A stretch of 41,848 nucleotides of DNA from a bacterium (lineage in GTDB: Bacteria > Actinomycetota > Acidimicrobiia > Spongiisociales > JAENVV01): contig JAHEFX010000001.1 in assembly GCA_024639975.1 (NCBI GenBank), positions 65,460 through 107,307 on the forward strand, read 5' to 3'. The notes under the pieces are model-generated. The model saw only the letters and a list, made by a program, of their open reading frames with translations, was not told where the DNA came from and ran no database searches. Shown one piece after another: positions 30,687-39,651 of this stretch (the first letter of the stretch is position 1; every line of letters starts with the position of its first letter). A program made the position numbers and the translations under genes.

Positions 30687-32287
30687 GGTTCACGTCGCCC
30701 ATCGGCCGTCCCGTACTCCGAGCGGAGTTGGCGCTTGTCGACTTTGCCTACGCCGGTCTTCGGTAGGGCTCCGACCGAAAGGATCAAATCGGGGATCCAC
30801 CAAGCCGCGACTCGGTCGTGGAGGAACTCCCGGACATTGGCCGCGACCACGTGCGTGTCGTCCCGAGGGACGACGAGGGCCAAGGGGCGCTCTCCCCAAT
30901 GTTCATGCGGCACGGCGATCACCGCGGCCTCCAGGATCGACGGATGGGCCGCCAGCTCGCGTTCGAGCTCGACCGAGCTGATCCACTCGCCGCCGGACTT
31001 CACCAGGTCCTTGCGTCGGTCGACGATCTCCATCGACCCATCGTCGTGGATGCGGGCGAGGTCGCCGGTTCGGAGCCAGTCGTCGTCGAATCGGGCCTCG
31101 TTGGCGTCGTCCCCCGGATCGAAGTAGGCCGCGGCGACCCAAGGACCCCGCACCTGTAGCTCTCCGACCGAGGTGCCGTCCCGCTCCAACTCGCTGCCGT
31201 CGGTCCCCACGACTCGCAGCTCGACGGTCGGGGTCGGGAATCCCTGGCGGGTGACCCGCTCGTCGCTTGCCTGACCACCACGGATCCAGGTCCCGGTACC
31301 GCTTGGCGACATCTCGGTCATGCCCCACCCGTGGAAGAAGTCGATACCGAGGTCGGTGTAGTGCTCGATCAGCGCCGGTGGTGGCTCGGCTCCCCCGCAG
31401 AGAATTCGCTCAACCGAAGACGTGTCCACCGACCGGTCCACGAACGTCGACTCGAGCTGGGCCCACATCGTCGGGATCCCGGACATCGTCGTCGGTCGCT
31501 CGGCCGCGATGAGGCGGCCGACGGCCGCCGGACTCGTGTCGGACCCGGCCAGGACGAGAGACGCCGGCGCGAATCCAGCGGCATACGGCAGGCCCCATCC
31601 ATTGACGTGGAACATCGGGGCCAGGGGAAGCACGATGTCCCCTCGCCTGACGGCGTGGCTGTCGACCATGAGCTCCGACATCGAGTGCAGGACGATCGAG
31701 CGGTGCGAGTAGGCGACGGCCCGGGGCCGTCCCGTGGTCCCGCTCGTATGGCAGATCGATGCCGCAGCCATCTCATCGTTGGCCGATGGTTCGACGGGAT
31801 CGGACGCAGCGAGGAGCTCTTCGTAGCGGGGGTCGTCGGCGAACGCCGGGTCGATGGAACCCCCGTCCTCCATCACGACGAACGCGCCGACTCCCAGGCG
31901 TGATCTGATCGGCGCGAGCAAGTGTGTGAGGGAAGCGTCCACGAACATCACGGCATCCCCGGCGTGGTCGACGACGTAGACGAGGTCATCGGGGTGCAGG
32001 CGGACGTTGACCGTGTGGAGCACCCGTTCGGCGTTCGGCACGCCGTAGTAGAGCTCGAGATGGCGGTGACCGTTCCAGGCGAAGCTCGCCACCGAAGCAC
32101 TCCGAGCGACCCCGAGCGTGTCGAGGGCAGCACCGAGCCGCATCGATCGTTCCCCGATCTCGCTCCAGCTCTGTCGGACGTTCCCGCCGGGTTCGGCGGA
32201 CACGACGTTCATCCCGGTGCCGAGGGTCATCGCCCGGCGGAGGATCATGGGGATGACCAGGGGAGAGTCCTGCATCAGACCGTGCAT
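30677..32287 (-). CDS. Acyl-CoA ligase (AlkK/medium-chain FadD-like AMP-binding enzyme)
   Basis: A 536-residue adenylate-forming ligase. The P-loop reads SICHTSGTTGRPRAVAYSHRS, with Arg where most members have Lys, a change tolerated in the family pattern. Others: LPLAPMFHVNGWGLPYAAG, FFHGWGMTEMSPSGT, DDDWLRTGDLARIHDDGSMEIVDRRKDLVKSGGEWISSVELE, and the catalytic lysine in LPKTGVGKVDKRQLRSEY. MHVNGWG-like motifs and length match the AlkK/medium-chain group. Start taken at ATG 32287; an in-frame GTG two codons earlier is equally possible, and neither has a clear ribosome-binding site. It overlaps the GNAT gene by 10 nt and is divergent from the lysophospholipid acyltransferase gene. Confidence 0.92.
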   Translation of the reverse strand: MHGLMQDSPLVIPMILRRAMTLGTGMNVVSAEPGGNVRQSWSEIGERSMRLGAALDTLGVARSASVASFAWNGHRHLELYYGVPNAERVLHTVNVRLHPDDLVYVVDHAGDAVMFVDASLTHLLAPIRSRLGVGAFVVMEDGGSIDPAFADDPRYEELLAASDPVEPSANDEMAAASICHTSGTTGRPRAVAYSHRSIVLHSMSELMVDSHAVRRGDIVLPLAPMFHVNGWGLPYAAGFAPASLVLAGSDTSPAAVGRLIAAERPTTMSGIPTMWAQLESTFVDRSVDTSSVERILCGGAEPPPALIEHYTDLGIDFFHGWGMTEMSPSGTGTWIRGGQASDERVTRQGFPTPTVELRVVGTDGSELERDGTSVGELQVRGPWVAAAYFDPGDDANEARFDDDWLRTGDLARIHDDGSMEIVDRRKDLVKSGGEWISSVELERELAAHPSILEAAVIAVPHEHWGERPLALVVPRDDTHVVAANVREFLHDRVAAWWIPDLILSVGALPKTGVGKVDKRQLRSEYGTADGRREPWS

Positions 32288-32409
32288 CGTCACCGCCGTC
32301 GTGGCGCGGGGTAGCCAAGTGGGGGCACGGTCCGATCGTACCCGCCCAAGCGGACGGTCCCCGGTCGTCGCATTCGGGTAGAACCGTCGGGACAGGAGAC
32401 GAAGGAGGC

Positions 32410-33381
32410 GTGTTGGGACTCCCACCGAGGGCCGTGCGATGGCTCGTCCTGGCCCCGATCACCTGGGTCGGGGCGTTCTTGCTCGTCCTCGTCGGCATCG
32501 CGCTCTCCCCTCTCGCCCTCCTTGTCGACGCTTTCGACCGATCCAACTGGCGAGCCCTGCGATTGCTGACGCTCGGGTGGACGTTCTGCGTCCTCGAGTT
32601 CCTCTCCCTCCCAGCCGCCTTCTGGGTCTGGGTCAACACCCCCTTCGTGGACGTCGGCCGGAAGACGGAGCGCTACCAAGGTCTGCTTCGCTGGTGGCTC
32701 GGCTCGATCACCCACGCCATTCGATGGAGCCTCGGATTCTCCTTCGAGACCGAGTTCCCGGACACCGGCGACGTCCCGCTCCTGGTCCTCAGCCGCCATG
32801 CCGGACCGGGGGATGCGCTGTTCCTGATGAACCTGCTGGCCAACGACCAGGGCCGGCACATCCGCTCCGTCGGGAAGAACCGGCTCCTCTGGGACCCGTT
32901 CTTCGACCATGTCGGCAACGGAGCCGGCTACGTGTTCCTGCGGCCGGGGGAAGGCATCGAGCGCGTCGGGCAAGCAGCTGTTGTGCCTCCCAGGGGGGCC
33001 TTCATCTCGTTCCCCGAGGGCGGCAACTACTCGACCCGCCGACGCGACGACGCCATCAGGAGATTCCAGCAGGCCGGTGACCTCGAACTGGCCGGGGCGG
33101 CCGAGTCCCTCGACCACCTCCTCCTGCCCAGGTCCGGCGGTGTCCATGCAGCCATGGTGGGCGCGCCGGACGCGACGATGGTGTTCATCGGACACGCGGG
33201 CTACGGGGACATCGAGACGCTCGGAGGCATCTGGCGGGCGATCCCCGAGGGGCGGACCGTGCACCTCGAGGCGCGCGTCGTCGACCGCCCTGATGGTTGG
33301 GAAGACCAGGCTGTGGTTCGCGACTGGCTGCTCGCCTGCTGGACCGACCTCGACAGGTGGATCGCGAAGCGGCGGCATTGA
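32410..33381 (+). CDS. PlsC-like 1-acyl-glycerophosphate/lysophospholipid acyltransferase family protein
   Basis: A 323-residue membrane-bound acyltransferase that transfers acyl groups to a lysophospholipid or related acceptor. Two N-terminal hydrophobic segments (WLVLAPITWVGAFLLVLVGIALSPLALLV and LLTLGWTFCVLEFLSLPAAFWVWV) come first. The catalytic HX4D motif is SRHAGPGDAL (H130, D135), and FISFPEGGNYS (E203) is the acceptor-binding FPEG motif. The length is larger than bare PlsC, as in several actinobacterial relatives. The start GTG at 32410 lies just after GAAGGAGG, rather close; the TTG at 32413 gives better spacing, so the exact start is open. Divergent from the acyl-CoA ligase gene, suggesting a lipid-metabolism pair. 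Confidence 0.88.
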   Translation: MLGLPPRAVRWLVLAPITWVGAFLLVLVGIALSPLALLVDAFDRSNWRALRLLTLGWTFCVLEFLSLPAAFWVWVNTPFVDVGRKTERYQGLLRWWLGSITHAIRWSLGFSFETEFPDTGDVPLLVLSRHAGPGDALFLMNLLANDQGRHIRSVGKNRLLWDPFFDHVGNGAGYVFLRPGEGIERVGQAAVVPPRGAFISFPEGGNYSTRRRDDAIRRFQQAGDLELAGAAESLDHLLLPRSGGVHAAMVGAPDATMVFIGHAGYGDIETLGGIWRAIPEGRTVHLEARVVDRPDGWEDQAVVRDWLLACWTDLDRWIAKRRH

Positions 33382-33389
33382 CCCGCCGG

Positions 33390-33395
33390 TAGCCT
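33390..33395 (+). promoter_or_regulatory. -10 box, leaderless type, for the PLP-enzyme gene
   Basis: TAGCCT followed by 6 nt (CGCCAC) and the ATG at 33402. Confidence 0.5.
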
Positions 33396-33401
33396 CGCCA
33401 C

Positions 33402-34757
33402 ATGTCACACGGACGACCGATCGAAGACGTCATCTCCGAGTTGGGCGAGATCGCCGAAGGCGACAAGTGGGAGTACGGGAAGCAGTTCTCCTACGTGTTC
33501 GACGGCCCCGACCTCAGCGAGATGACCGCCGAGGCGATGCGGTTGTTCGCCAGCTCGAACGGCCTCGACCCGACGGCTTTCCCCAGCTTCCTGCGTTTCG
33601 AGAACGACCTCGTGGAGTTCGCACGCTCGATCCTCAACGGGGATGCCGACGTCAGGGGATCTGCCACGTCGGGCGGCACGGAGTCGATCCTGCTCGCGTC
33701 CAAGGCAGCGCGCGATGCCCTGCGGTCCAAGGGCGTGGCGGGTCGGCTCAACATGGTGCTCCCGGTCACCGCCCATGCCGCATTCCACAAGGCGGCCTCC
33801 TACCTCGACCTCGAGATGCGCATCACGGAGGTCGATGACGGTTTCCGGGCGATTCCCGAGGCGATCGAAGGGGCCATCGATGAGCAGACGGCCCTCGTGG
33901 TCGCTTCGGCACCTTCCTACACGCACGGTGTTGTCGACCCGGTGGCGGCGATCGGCGAGGTGACGGCGCGAACCGGACGCTGGCTCCACGTGGACGCCTG
34001 CGTGGGCGGGATGGTGCTGCCCTTCCTCGACCACAGCCCGGCATTCGACTTCTCCGTCGCCGCCGTCGACTCGATCTCGATGGATCTCCACAAATACGGC
34101 TACACGCCCAAGGGGGCCTCTCTCGTCCTGCACCGCGACGCCGAGCGCCGGTCCCACCAGTACTTCGCCACCGCTGGGTGGATGGGCTACCCGGTGGCCA
34201 ATGCCACCGTCCAGTCGACGAAGTCGGCAACGGCCCTTGCTGCGGCCTGGGCCTCGGTACAGCACCTCGGGGCGGACGGCTACCGCCGGCTGACCCAGGA
34301 CTCGTGGGAGGCCACCGAAGGCTTCATCGACGCGGTCCGGTCATCGGATGTCGTCGACCTGGTGGCCGAACCGGACGCCCCGCTCTGTGCCGTGACGTCC
34401 GTGGACGTGTTCACCCACGGACAGGCGATGAGAAGTCGTGGTTGGCGGGTCGGGGTCACGCCCTCGCTGGGCCACTCGCCCGCCCACATGCACTTCACCA
34501 TGACCGCTGCCCACCTCGGCCTCCTCGACGAGCTCGTCGGCGACCTGCTCGAGACGGCGCCCACGGAGGCTTCCGACGTCATGGCCGGTCTGGCGGGCAT
34601 CGACCTTGTTTCGCTCGACCCGGCGATGATCGGCGGTCTGCTCGACTCGCTCGACCTCGACAGTGATCGGGCGGTGGTCGACGCCGCGATCGACTCCCTG
34701 CCGCCCGAAGGCCGGGCCGCAGTCATCTCCGCCTACATCCAGCACCTCTACCGATGA
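33402..34757 (+). CDS. PLP-dependent sphingosine-1-phosphate lyase-like / group II decarboxylase
   Basis: A 451-residue pyridoxal-phosphate enzyme of the group II decarboxylase fold. The Schiff-base lysine is K231 in SISMDLHKYGYTPKGASLVLHRD, a form much closer to sphingosine-phosphate lyase (DPHKYGFAPKG) than to glutamate decarboxylase. Other signs: SATSGGTESILLASKAARD (about 86-104), GRWLHVDACVGGMVLPF with the PLP-stacking and aspartate residues, and STKSATALAAAWASVQHLGADGY. No membrane anchor is seen. Bacterial members cleave phosphorylated sphingoid bases or act as amino-acid decarboxylases; which applies here is unclear. Its stop overlaps the start of the GltS-like transporter (ATGA), pointing to a shared substrate. 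Confidence 0.88.
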   Translation: MSHGRPIEDVISELGEIAEGDKWEYGKQFSYVFDGPDLSEMTAEAMRLFASSNGLDPTAFPSFLRFENDLVEFARSILNGDADVRGSATSGGTESILLASKAARDALRSKGVAGRLNMVLPVTAHAAFHKAASYLDLEMRITEVDDGFRAIPEAIEGAIDEQTALVVASAPSYTHGVVDPVAAIGEVTARTGRWLHVDACVGGMVLPFLDHSPAFDFSVAAVDSISMDLHKYGYTPKGASLVLHRDAERRSHQYFATAGWMGYPVANATVQSTKSATALAAAWASVQHLGADGYRRLTQDSWEATEGFIDAVRSSDVVDLVAEPDAPLCAVTSVDVFTHGQAMRSRGWRVGVTPSLGHSPAHMHFTMTAAHLGLLDELVGDLLETAPTEASDVMAGLAGIDLVSLDPAMIGGLLDSLDLDSDRAVVDAAIDSLPPEGRAAVISAYIQHLYR

Positions 34758-35983
34758 CCGTCGCCCTGGTCGGGGCGGTCGTGCTGCTGGGGGTCGGTTG
34801 GCTCCTGCGGCTCGTCATCCCCGTCCGTGGTGCCCTCACGGCCGTGATCCCGGCCGCCATCCTCGGAGGCTTCGTTGCCCTCGGCCTGCGCGCCGGCGAT
34901 GTGCTGCCCGGACCTCCCGAAGCGTGGCAGGACGTCGCCTATCACCTCTTCGTCATCTCGTTTCTTGCGATCGGTCTCACACCGACCGGCGAGACGAAGC
35001 TGGCGAAGGGCGCACTGTGGATGGGCGTCGGCCAGTGGGCAACGTTCTCCTTGCAGGCCGCCGTCGGTGGTGCGATCGCCCTGGTCTTCGGATCGCTGTC
35101 ACCGGGTTTCGGCTTCCTCGCCCCGATGGGGCTCAACGAGGGTCCGGGCCAGGCGCTCTCGATCGGTCGGCTCTGGGAGGCCGACTATGGGTTCGCCGAT
35201 GCTGCGTCCATCGGGGCGACGATGGCCTCCCTGGGGTTCGTCATCGCCTACCTGGGTGGGCTGTTCGTCGCGCGTGGGCGTTCGACCGGTAGGCAGACCC
35301 GACCGTCCTTCTACCGCATCGACCTCACAACGCTGCTCGTCGGTGCCGGCATCGTGGTCGGACATGTCGCCCTGTACCTGGCCGTGTCACGGGGTCTCGG
35401 GGTCATCGCACCGGATCTGGTGGAGCTGGTCCTCGGCGTCCTGTTCTTCGTTGCGCTGTTGGTGGGTATGGCTGCACGTTGGCTGCTCCGACGACTCGGG
35501 GTCGAGATCGACGGCGACCGGACCAGGCGACTCACCGTGTTGGCCGTGGACGGGCTCACGGTCGCCATCCTCGGCTCCCTGACCTGGGGAGCCGTCAGCA
35601 AGGTGGCCTGGCCCCTCGTCGCGGTGATCGGTGGTGCCGTTGCGGCGACGGTCATCGTGATCCTCATCGCCCGACGTTGGATCGAGTCCTGGCGCCTCGA
35701 GCGGTCGCTGGCCCTCTTCGGGACCGTCACCGGGACGGCTGCTTCGGGGCTGGCCTTGCTGGCCCTCACCGATCCTGACATGGAGTCCCCGGTTGCCGTC
35801 GAGTTGGGTGCGATGGTGGTCGTGTCGGTGCCGGTCGTACTTGGTGGAATCGCCTTGTCGACGGCTGCGGCTTCGGGCGCGGTCGGGGAGCTGCTTGCGA
35901 CGGGGCTCTTCGCACTGGTTGGTCTGGCCTCGTTGGCCGTGCTCGCCATCGCCGTGCGCCGGATCGACGAGTCCGACACCTGA
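34754..35983 (+). CDS. Sodium/glutamate symporter GltS-like membrane transporter
   Basis: A 409-residue membrane protein with about ten to eleven hydrophobic helices. GltS-type signatures: LAPMGLNEGPGQALSIGRLWE, ADAASIGATMASLGFVIAYLGG, and near the C-terminus LFGTVTGTAASGLALLALTDPDMESPVAVEL, which matches the GTxTGTxAxGLALLRxxDP motif of GltS. GltS carries glutamate with sodium; this protein is a divergent member (an inserted hydrophilic loop GRSTGRQTRPSFY between halves), so the substrate is uncertain. The ATG overlaps the stop of the PLP enzyme, so both are translated together, in the manner of decarboxylase-antiporter pairs. hypF follows after 35 nt but has its own -10 box. Confidence 0.85.
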   Translation: MTVALVGAVVLLGVGWLLRLVIPVRGALTAVIPAAILGGFVALGLRAGDVLPGPPEAWQDVAYHLFVISFLAIGLTPTGETKLAKGALWMGVGQWATFSLQAAVGGAIALVFGSLSPGFGFLAPMGLNEGPGQALSIGRLWEADYGFADAASIGATMASLGFVIAYLGGLFVARGRSTGRQTRPSFYRIDLTTLLVGAGIVVGHVALYLAVSRGLGVIAPDLVELVLGVLFFVALLVGMAARWLLRRLGVEIDGDRTRRLTVLAVDGLTVAILGSLTWGAVSKVAWPLVAVIGGAVAATVIVILIARRWIESWRLERSLALFGTVTGTAASGLALLALTDPDMESPVAVELGAMVVVSVPVVLGGIALSTAAASGAVGELLATGLFALVGLASLAVLAIAVRRIDESDT

Positions 35984-36006
35984 GTCACCCCGGCCCCGTC
36001 CGTCCA

Positions 36007-36012
36007 TAGGCT
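36007..36012 (+). promoter_or_regulatory. -10 box, leaderless type, for hypF and the hypFCDE group
   Basis: TAGGCT followed by 6 nt (CGCCTC) and the GTG at 36019. Confidence 0.5.
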
Positions 36013-36018
36013 CGCCTC

Positions 36019-38244
36019 GTGGACGGCGAGCACATCGAGGTCACCGGAATCGTCCAGGGTGTCGGGTTTCGACCCTTCGTCCACCGACTTGCGTCCGCTC
36101 TCGGGCTCGTCGGAAGCGTCGGCAACGACCCCACCAAGGTCTTCATCGAGGTTGCCGGGGCCGGCATCGACGAGTTCGTGCGGCGGTTGGTGGACGAGGC
36201 ACCACCATTGGCGAAGGTCGAGTCGGTGACCCGCTCCCCATCGGTCGTGGTGTCCGACGTCTTCCGAATCGTCGAGAGCAGGTCCGGGGCAGGAGAGCGA
36301 ACCCTGGTGCCGCCGGACTCGGCGGTCTGCGACGACTGCCTCGCCGAGCTGTTCGACCCGAACGATCGACGCCACCGGCACCCATTCATCACCTGCACCA
36401 ACTGCGGTCCCCGTTTCACGATCATCACCGGCCTGCCCTACGACCGGCCGAACACGACGATGGCGGAGTTCGCGATGTGTGCCGCATGCGAGAGCGAGTA
36501 CACCGACCCGTCGGATCGGCGCTTCCATGCCCAGCCGATCGCCTGCCCGGCCTGCGGGCCGAGGCTCCGCTACACCGGCGGCGATGACCCCATCCGGGAC
36601 GCGGCCCGTGACCTGGCCGAAGGAGCGATCGTGGCGATCAAGGGTCTGGGCGGTTTCCACCTCGCCTGCGACGCCTCCTCGGACGAAGCGATCGAGCGCC
36701 TGCGCGACCGCAAGCATCGGCCCGACAAACCGTTCGCCGTCATGTCCCCCGACATCGAACTGGCAGCCGAGCTCGGTGTGGTCGATGACTCGGCGGGGCT
36801 CCTGCTGCGGTCACCGGCGAGGCCGATCGTGCTGGTCGAGCAACGACCGGGCACTGGCCTGTCCGAACTGGTCGCGCCGGGCAACCCGATGATCGGGCTG
36901 CTCCTCCCGTACACACCGATCCACCACCTACTCCTCGACGCGTTCGGCTGGCCCCTCGTGATGACCAGTGCCAATGCGAGCGGTGCGCCGATCCTGCACC
37001 GGGCCGCCGACGAGCACCTGCTCGACGGCTTCGCCGACCAGGTGCTGACCCACGACCGGCCCATCCACGTCCCATGCGACGACTCCGTGGTCCGCGTGCT
37101 CGGGGACCGTCTCCTGCCCATCCGTCGGGCCCGCGGGTACGCGCCGGTCCCGGTCCCTGTCCTGCTCGGTGCGCCGGTCATCGCAGCCGGGGCCGAGTTG
37201 AAGAACACCGCATGCGTCGCGTCCGGCGACCACGCGTGGGTCAGCCAGCACGTCGGGGACATGGAGAACCTCGAGACCCTCGAGGCGTTCGAGCGGACCG
37301 TCGACTTGTTCATGGCCATGTACGACGTGACGCCCGATGTCGTGGCCGCCGATGCGCACCCCGGCTACCTCTCGGGCCGGTGGGCCCGGGAGAACCACGC
37401 CGATCGCCTCGTCGAGGTCCAGCACCACCACGCCCATGTGGCCGCCCTCATGGCCGAGCACGCCCTCGACCCCGACTCCCGGATCCTCGGGTTCGCCTTC
37501 GACGGAACCGGCTACGGCGACGATGGGACGATCTGGGGCGGTGAGGTGCTCGACGCCGATGCCCGCGGGTACGACAGGGTCGCCCACCTGGCTCCCGTAC
37601 CCCTGCCCGGCGGAGACGCTGCCATCCGACACCCGAGTCGGGTTGCGCTCGCGCACCTGTGGGCCGCCGACATCACCTGGTCGGAGGACCTGCCGCCCGT
37701 GGCCGCCCACACGGACGAGGAGCTCCGCCTGGCCGCGCGGCAGTTCGAGACCGGGTTCGGGACGATCCCGACCACGAGCATGGGCCGGCTCTTCGACGCG
37801 ATTGCCTCACTCCTCGGGCTCCGCCACGACATCTCCTACGAGGCCCAGGCGGCGATCGACTTGGAGATCGCGGCCACCAAAGGACGGGTTCTCCCCGCCC
37901 CCCACTTCGCCGGGGTCGAGGGCGTCATCGACCCTGCCCCCTTCATCGTGTGGCTGGTGGCGGCGCTTCGGGAAGGGGCTCGGGTCGAGGACCTGGCCCG
38001 AACGTTCCACGAGGAGGTCGCCCGTGTGGTCGAGACCGTGGCCGCCCGACAGGGGGCCGGGTTGGTCGGCCTGACCGGTGGCGTCTTCCAGAACGCCCTG
38101 CTGACCGAGCGCTGTGTCGATCGGCTCGAACGAAGTGGGGTCGAAGTCCTCACGCATCGCCTCGTCCCACCCAACGACGGGGGCCTGGCCCTCGGCCAGG
38201 CGTTCGTGGCCGCCGCCCGCCGTGGCGATCGTCCCGCACCGTGA
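36019..38244 (+). CDS. hypF: Carbamoyltransferase HypF
   Basis: A 741-residue enzyme that makes and transfers the carbamoyl group which becomes cyanide on HypE. N-terminal acylphosphatase domain (VTGIVQGVGFRPFVHRLA, residues 8-25). Two zinc-finger halves with C104/C107, C126/C129, C154/C157 and C176/C179. A YrdC-like domain (AIVAIKGLGGFHLACDASS, about 208-226) and a Kae1/TobZ-like C-terminal domain with the metal-binding HHHAHVAALMAEH near residue 468 and GLTGGVFQNALL. Full length. The GTG start is set by TAGGCT 6 nt upstream. hypC follows after 34 nt with an independent ribosome-binding site. Together they serve [NiFe] hydrogenase maturation. Confidence 0.97.
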   Translation: MDGEHIEVTGIVQGVGFRPFVHRLASALGLVGSVGNDPTKVFIEVAGAGIDEFVRRLVDEAPPLAKVESVTRSPSVVVSDVFRIVESRSGAGERTLVPPDSAVCDDCLAELFDPNDRRHRHPFITCTNCGPRFTIITGLPYDRPNTTMAEFAMCAACESEYTDPSDRRFHAQPIACPACGPRLRYTGGDDPIRDAARDLAEGAIVAIKGLGGFHLACDASSDEAIERLRDRKHRPDKPFAVMSPDIELAAELGVVDDSAGLLLRSPARPIVLVEQRPGTGLSELVAPGNPMIGLLLPYTPIHHLLLDAFGWPLVMTSANASGAPILHRAADEHLLDGFADQVLTHDRPIHVPCDDSVVRVLGDRLLPIRRARGYAPVPVPVLLGAPVIAAGAELKNTACVASGDHAWVSQHVGDMENLETLEAFERTVDLFMAMYDVTPDVVAADAHPGYLSGRWARENHADRLVEVQHHHAHVAALMAEHALDPDSRILGFAFDGTGYGDDGTIWGGEVLDADARGYDRVAHLAPVPLPGGDAAIRHPSRVALAHLWAADITWSEDLPPVAAHTDEELRLAARQFETGFGTIPTTSMGRLFDAIASLLGLRHDISYEAQAAIDLEIAATKGRVLPAPHFAGVEGVIDPAPFIVWLVAALREGARVEDLARTFHEEVARVVETVAARQGAGLVGLTGGVFQNALLTERCVDRLERSGVEVLTHRLVPPNDGGLALGQAFVAAARRGDRPAP

Positions 38245-38278
38245 CCAGAATGGGTGCCGCCACCGAAGGAGCCGCCCC

Positions 38279-38542
38279 ATGTGCCTAGCCGTCCCCGGAC
38301 GCATCACCGAGATCCGGGACGACCGCGGCACGCGCATGGCCACCATCGACTTCGACGGGATCCGCAAGGACGTCTGCCTCGACTTCGTCCCCGAGATCGA
38401 GGTCGGTGACTATGCCATCGTCCACGTCGGCTTCGCCATCTCGAGGGTCGACGAGGAGTCGGCCATGGAGTCGCTGCGGCTGTTCCGCACCATGGGGACC
38501 CTGGAGGAGGAGCTCGGCGTGGGGCCCGAGGCGGCGTCGTGA
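38279..38542 (+). CDS. hypC: Hydrogenase assembly chaperone HypC
   Basis: An 87-residue chaperone that carries the Fe(CN)2CO unit with HypD and delivers it to the hydrogenase large subunit. The essential N-terminal cysteine is in place ([12 protein letters not shown]), followed by the OB-like segment [42 protein letters not shown], the core pattern of the family. ATG 38279 has GAAGGAG about 8 nt upstream, which fixes the start; the longer upstream frame overlaps hypF and is not conserved. The stop overlaps the GTG of hypD. Confidence 0.96.
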   Translation: MCLAVPGRITEIRDDRGTRMATIDFDGIRKDVCLDFVPEIEVGDYAIVHVGFAISRVDEESAMESLRLFRTMGTLEEELGVGPEAAS

Positions 38543-39651
38543 AGTTCCTCGACGAGTTCAACGACCCGGAGATCGCCAAGCAGCTCTTCGCCCAGATCGC
38601 CGAGATGACCACCCGCCCGTGGGCGATCATGGAGGTCTGCGGCGGACAGACCTACTCGATCATCCGCAACGGCATAGACCAGCTCCTCCCCGACGAGATC
38701 GAGCTCATCCACGGGCCGGGGTGCCCCGTGTGCGTCACCCCGTTGGGCACCATCGACAAGGCACTGGAGATCGCGGCCCGTCCCGACGTCATCTTCACCT
38801 CGTTCGGGGACATGCTCCGGGTGCCGGGCTCCGACGAGGACCTGTTCGGGGTCAAGAGCGGGGGAGGAGACGTCCGGATCGTCTACTCGCCGCTCGATGC
38901 CGTGAAGATCGCCGAGGAGAACCCCGACAAGCAAGTCGTCTTCTTCGCCATCGGGTTCGAGACCACGGCGCCGGCCAATGCGATGTCCCTGCAGGTGGCC
39001 AAACGGCGGGGCATGGACAACTACAGCATGCTGGCCAGCCACGTCCTGGTGCCGCCGGCCATCGACACCATCGCCTCCTCCCCCAACAACCGAGTCGATG
39101 GGTTCCTCGCCGCCGGTCACGTCTGCTCGGTCATGGGCACCTGGCAGTACGGACCCCTCGTGGAGAAACACCAGGTGCCGATCGTCGTGACAGGCTTCGA
39201 ACCCCTCGACGTCCTCGAGGGCCTGCGGCGCATGATCTCGCAGCTCGAACGAGGCGTGGCCGAGCTCGACAACGCCTACGCCAGGGTCGTCGTGGAGGAG
39301 GGCAACCTCCCCGCCCAGGAGCTCATCGCCGACGTGTTCGAGGTCTGTGACCGCCAGTGGCGCGGGATCGGCGAGATCCCCCAGAGCGGCTGGCGCATCT
39401 CGCCGGCCTTTCGGGAGTTCGATGCCGAGTACCGCTTCGGGGTCGGCGACATCGACGCGCCCGAGTCGCCCCTGTGTCGGAGCGGAGAGGTGCTGCAAGG
39501 CCTCTTGAAACCAAACCAGTGCGAGGCGTTCGGCAAGGAGTGCACGCCGCGCACGCCGCTGGGGGCCACGATGGTCAGCAGCGAGGGTGCCTGCGGTGCC
39601 TACTACCAGTACCGGCGCCTCGAGGTCCCGGTCGAGGTGGGACGTGGCTGA
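38539..39651 (+). CDS. hypD: Hydrogenase formation protein HypD
   Basis: A 370-residue iron-sulfur protein that holds the iron while cyanide and CO ligands are added. Diagnostic parts: [38 protein letters not shown] (about 32-70), [32 protein letters not shown], and the C-terminal cysteine set [40 protein letters not shown], which bind the [4Fe-4S] cluster. GTG start overlaps the hypC stop by 4 nt (GTGA). Its own stop overlaps the hypE start by 8 nt, so hypC-D-E are tightly coupled. Confidence 0.97.
   Translation: MKFLDEFNDPEIAKQLFAQIAEMTTRPWAIMEVCGGQTYSIIRNGIDQLLPDEIELIHGPGCPVCVTPLGTIDKALEIAARPDVIFTSFGDMLRVPGSDEDLFGVKSGGGDVRIVYSPLDAVKIAEENPDKQVVFFAIGFETTAPANAMSLQVAKRRGMDNYSMLASHVLVPPAIDTIASSPNNRVDGFLAAGHVCSVMGTWQYGPLVEKHQVPIVVTGFEPLDVLEGLRRMISQLERGVAELDNAYARVVVEEGNLPAQELIADVFEVCDRQWRGIGEIPQSGWRISPAFREFDAEYRFGVGDIDAPESPLCRSGEVLQGLLKPNQCEAFGKECTPRTPLGATMVSSEGACGAYYQYRRLEVPVEVGRG

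Noticed and set aside
30677-32287. Lys-to-Arg change in the P-loop of the second acyl-CoA ligase as a sign of inactivity
   Set aside because: The AMP-binding signature allows Lys or Arg there, and the C-terminal catalytic lysine and hinge are intact.
35311-36717. Minus-strand frame of 468 codons over the GltS-like gene and hypF
   Set aside because: Shadow; it crosses the boundary of two conserved genes and lacks any domain pattern.
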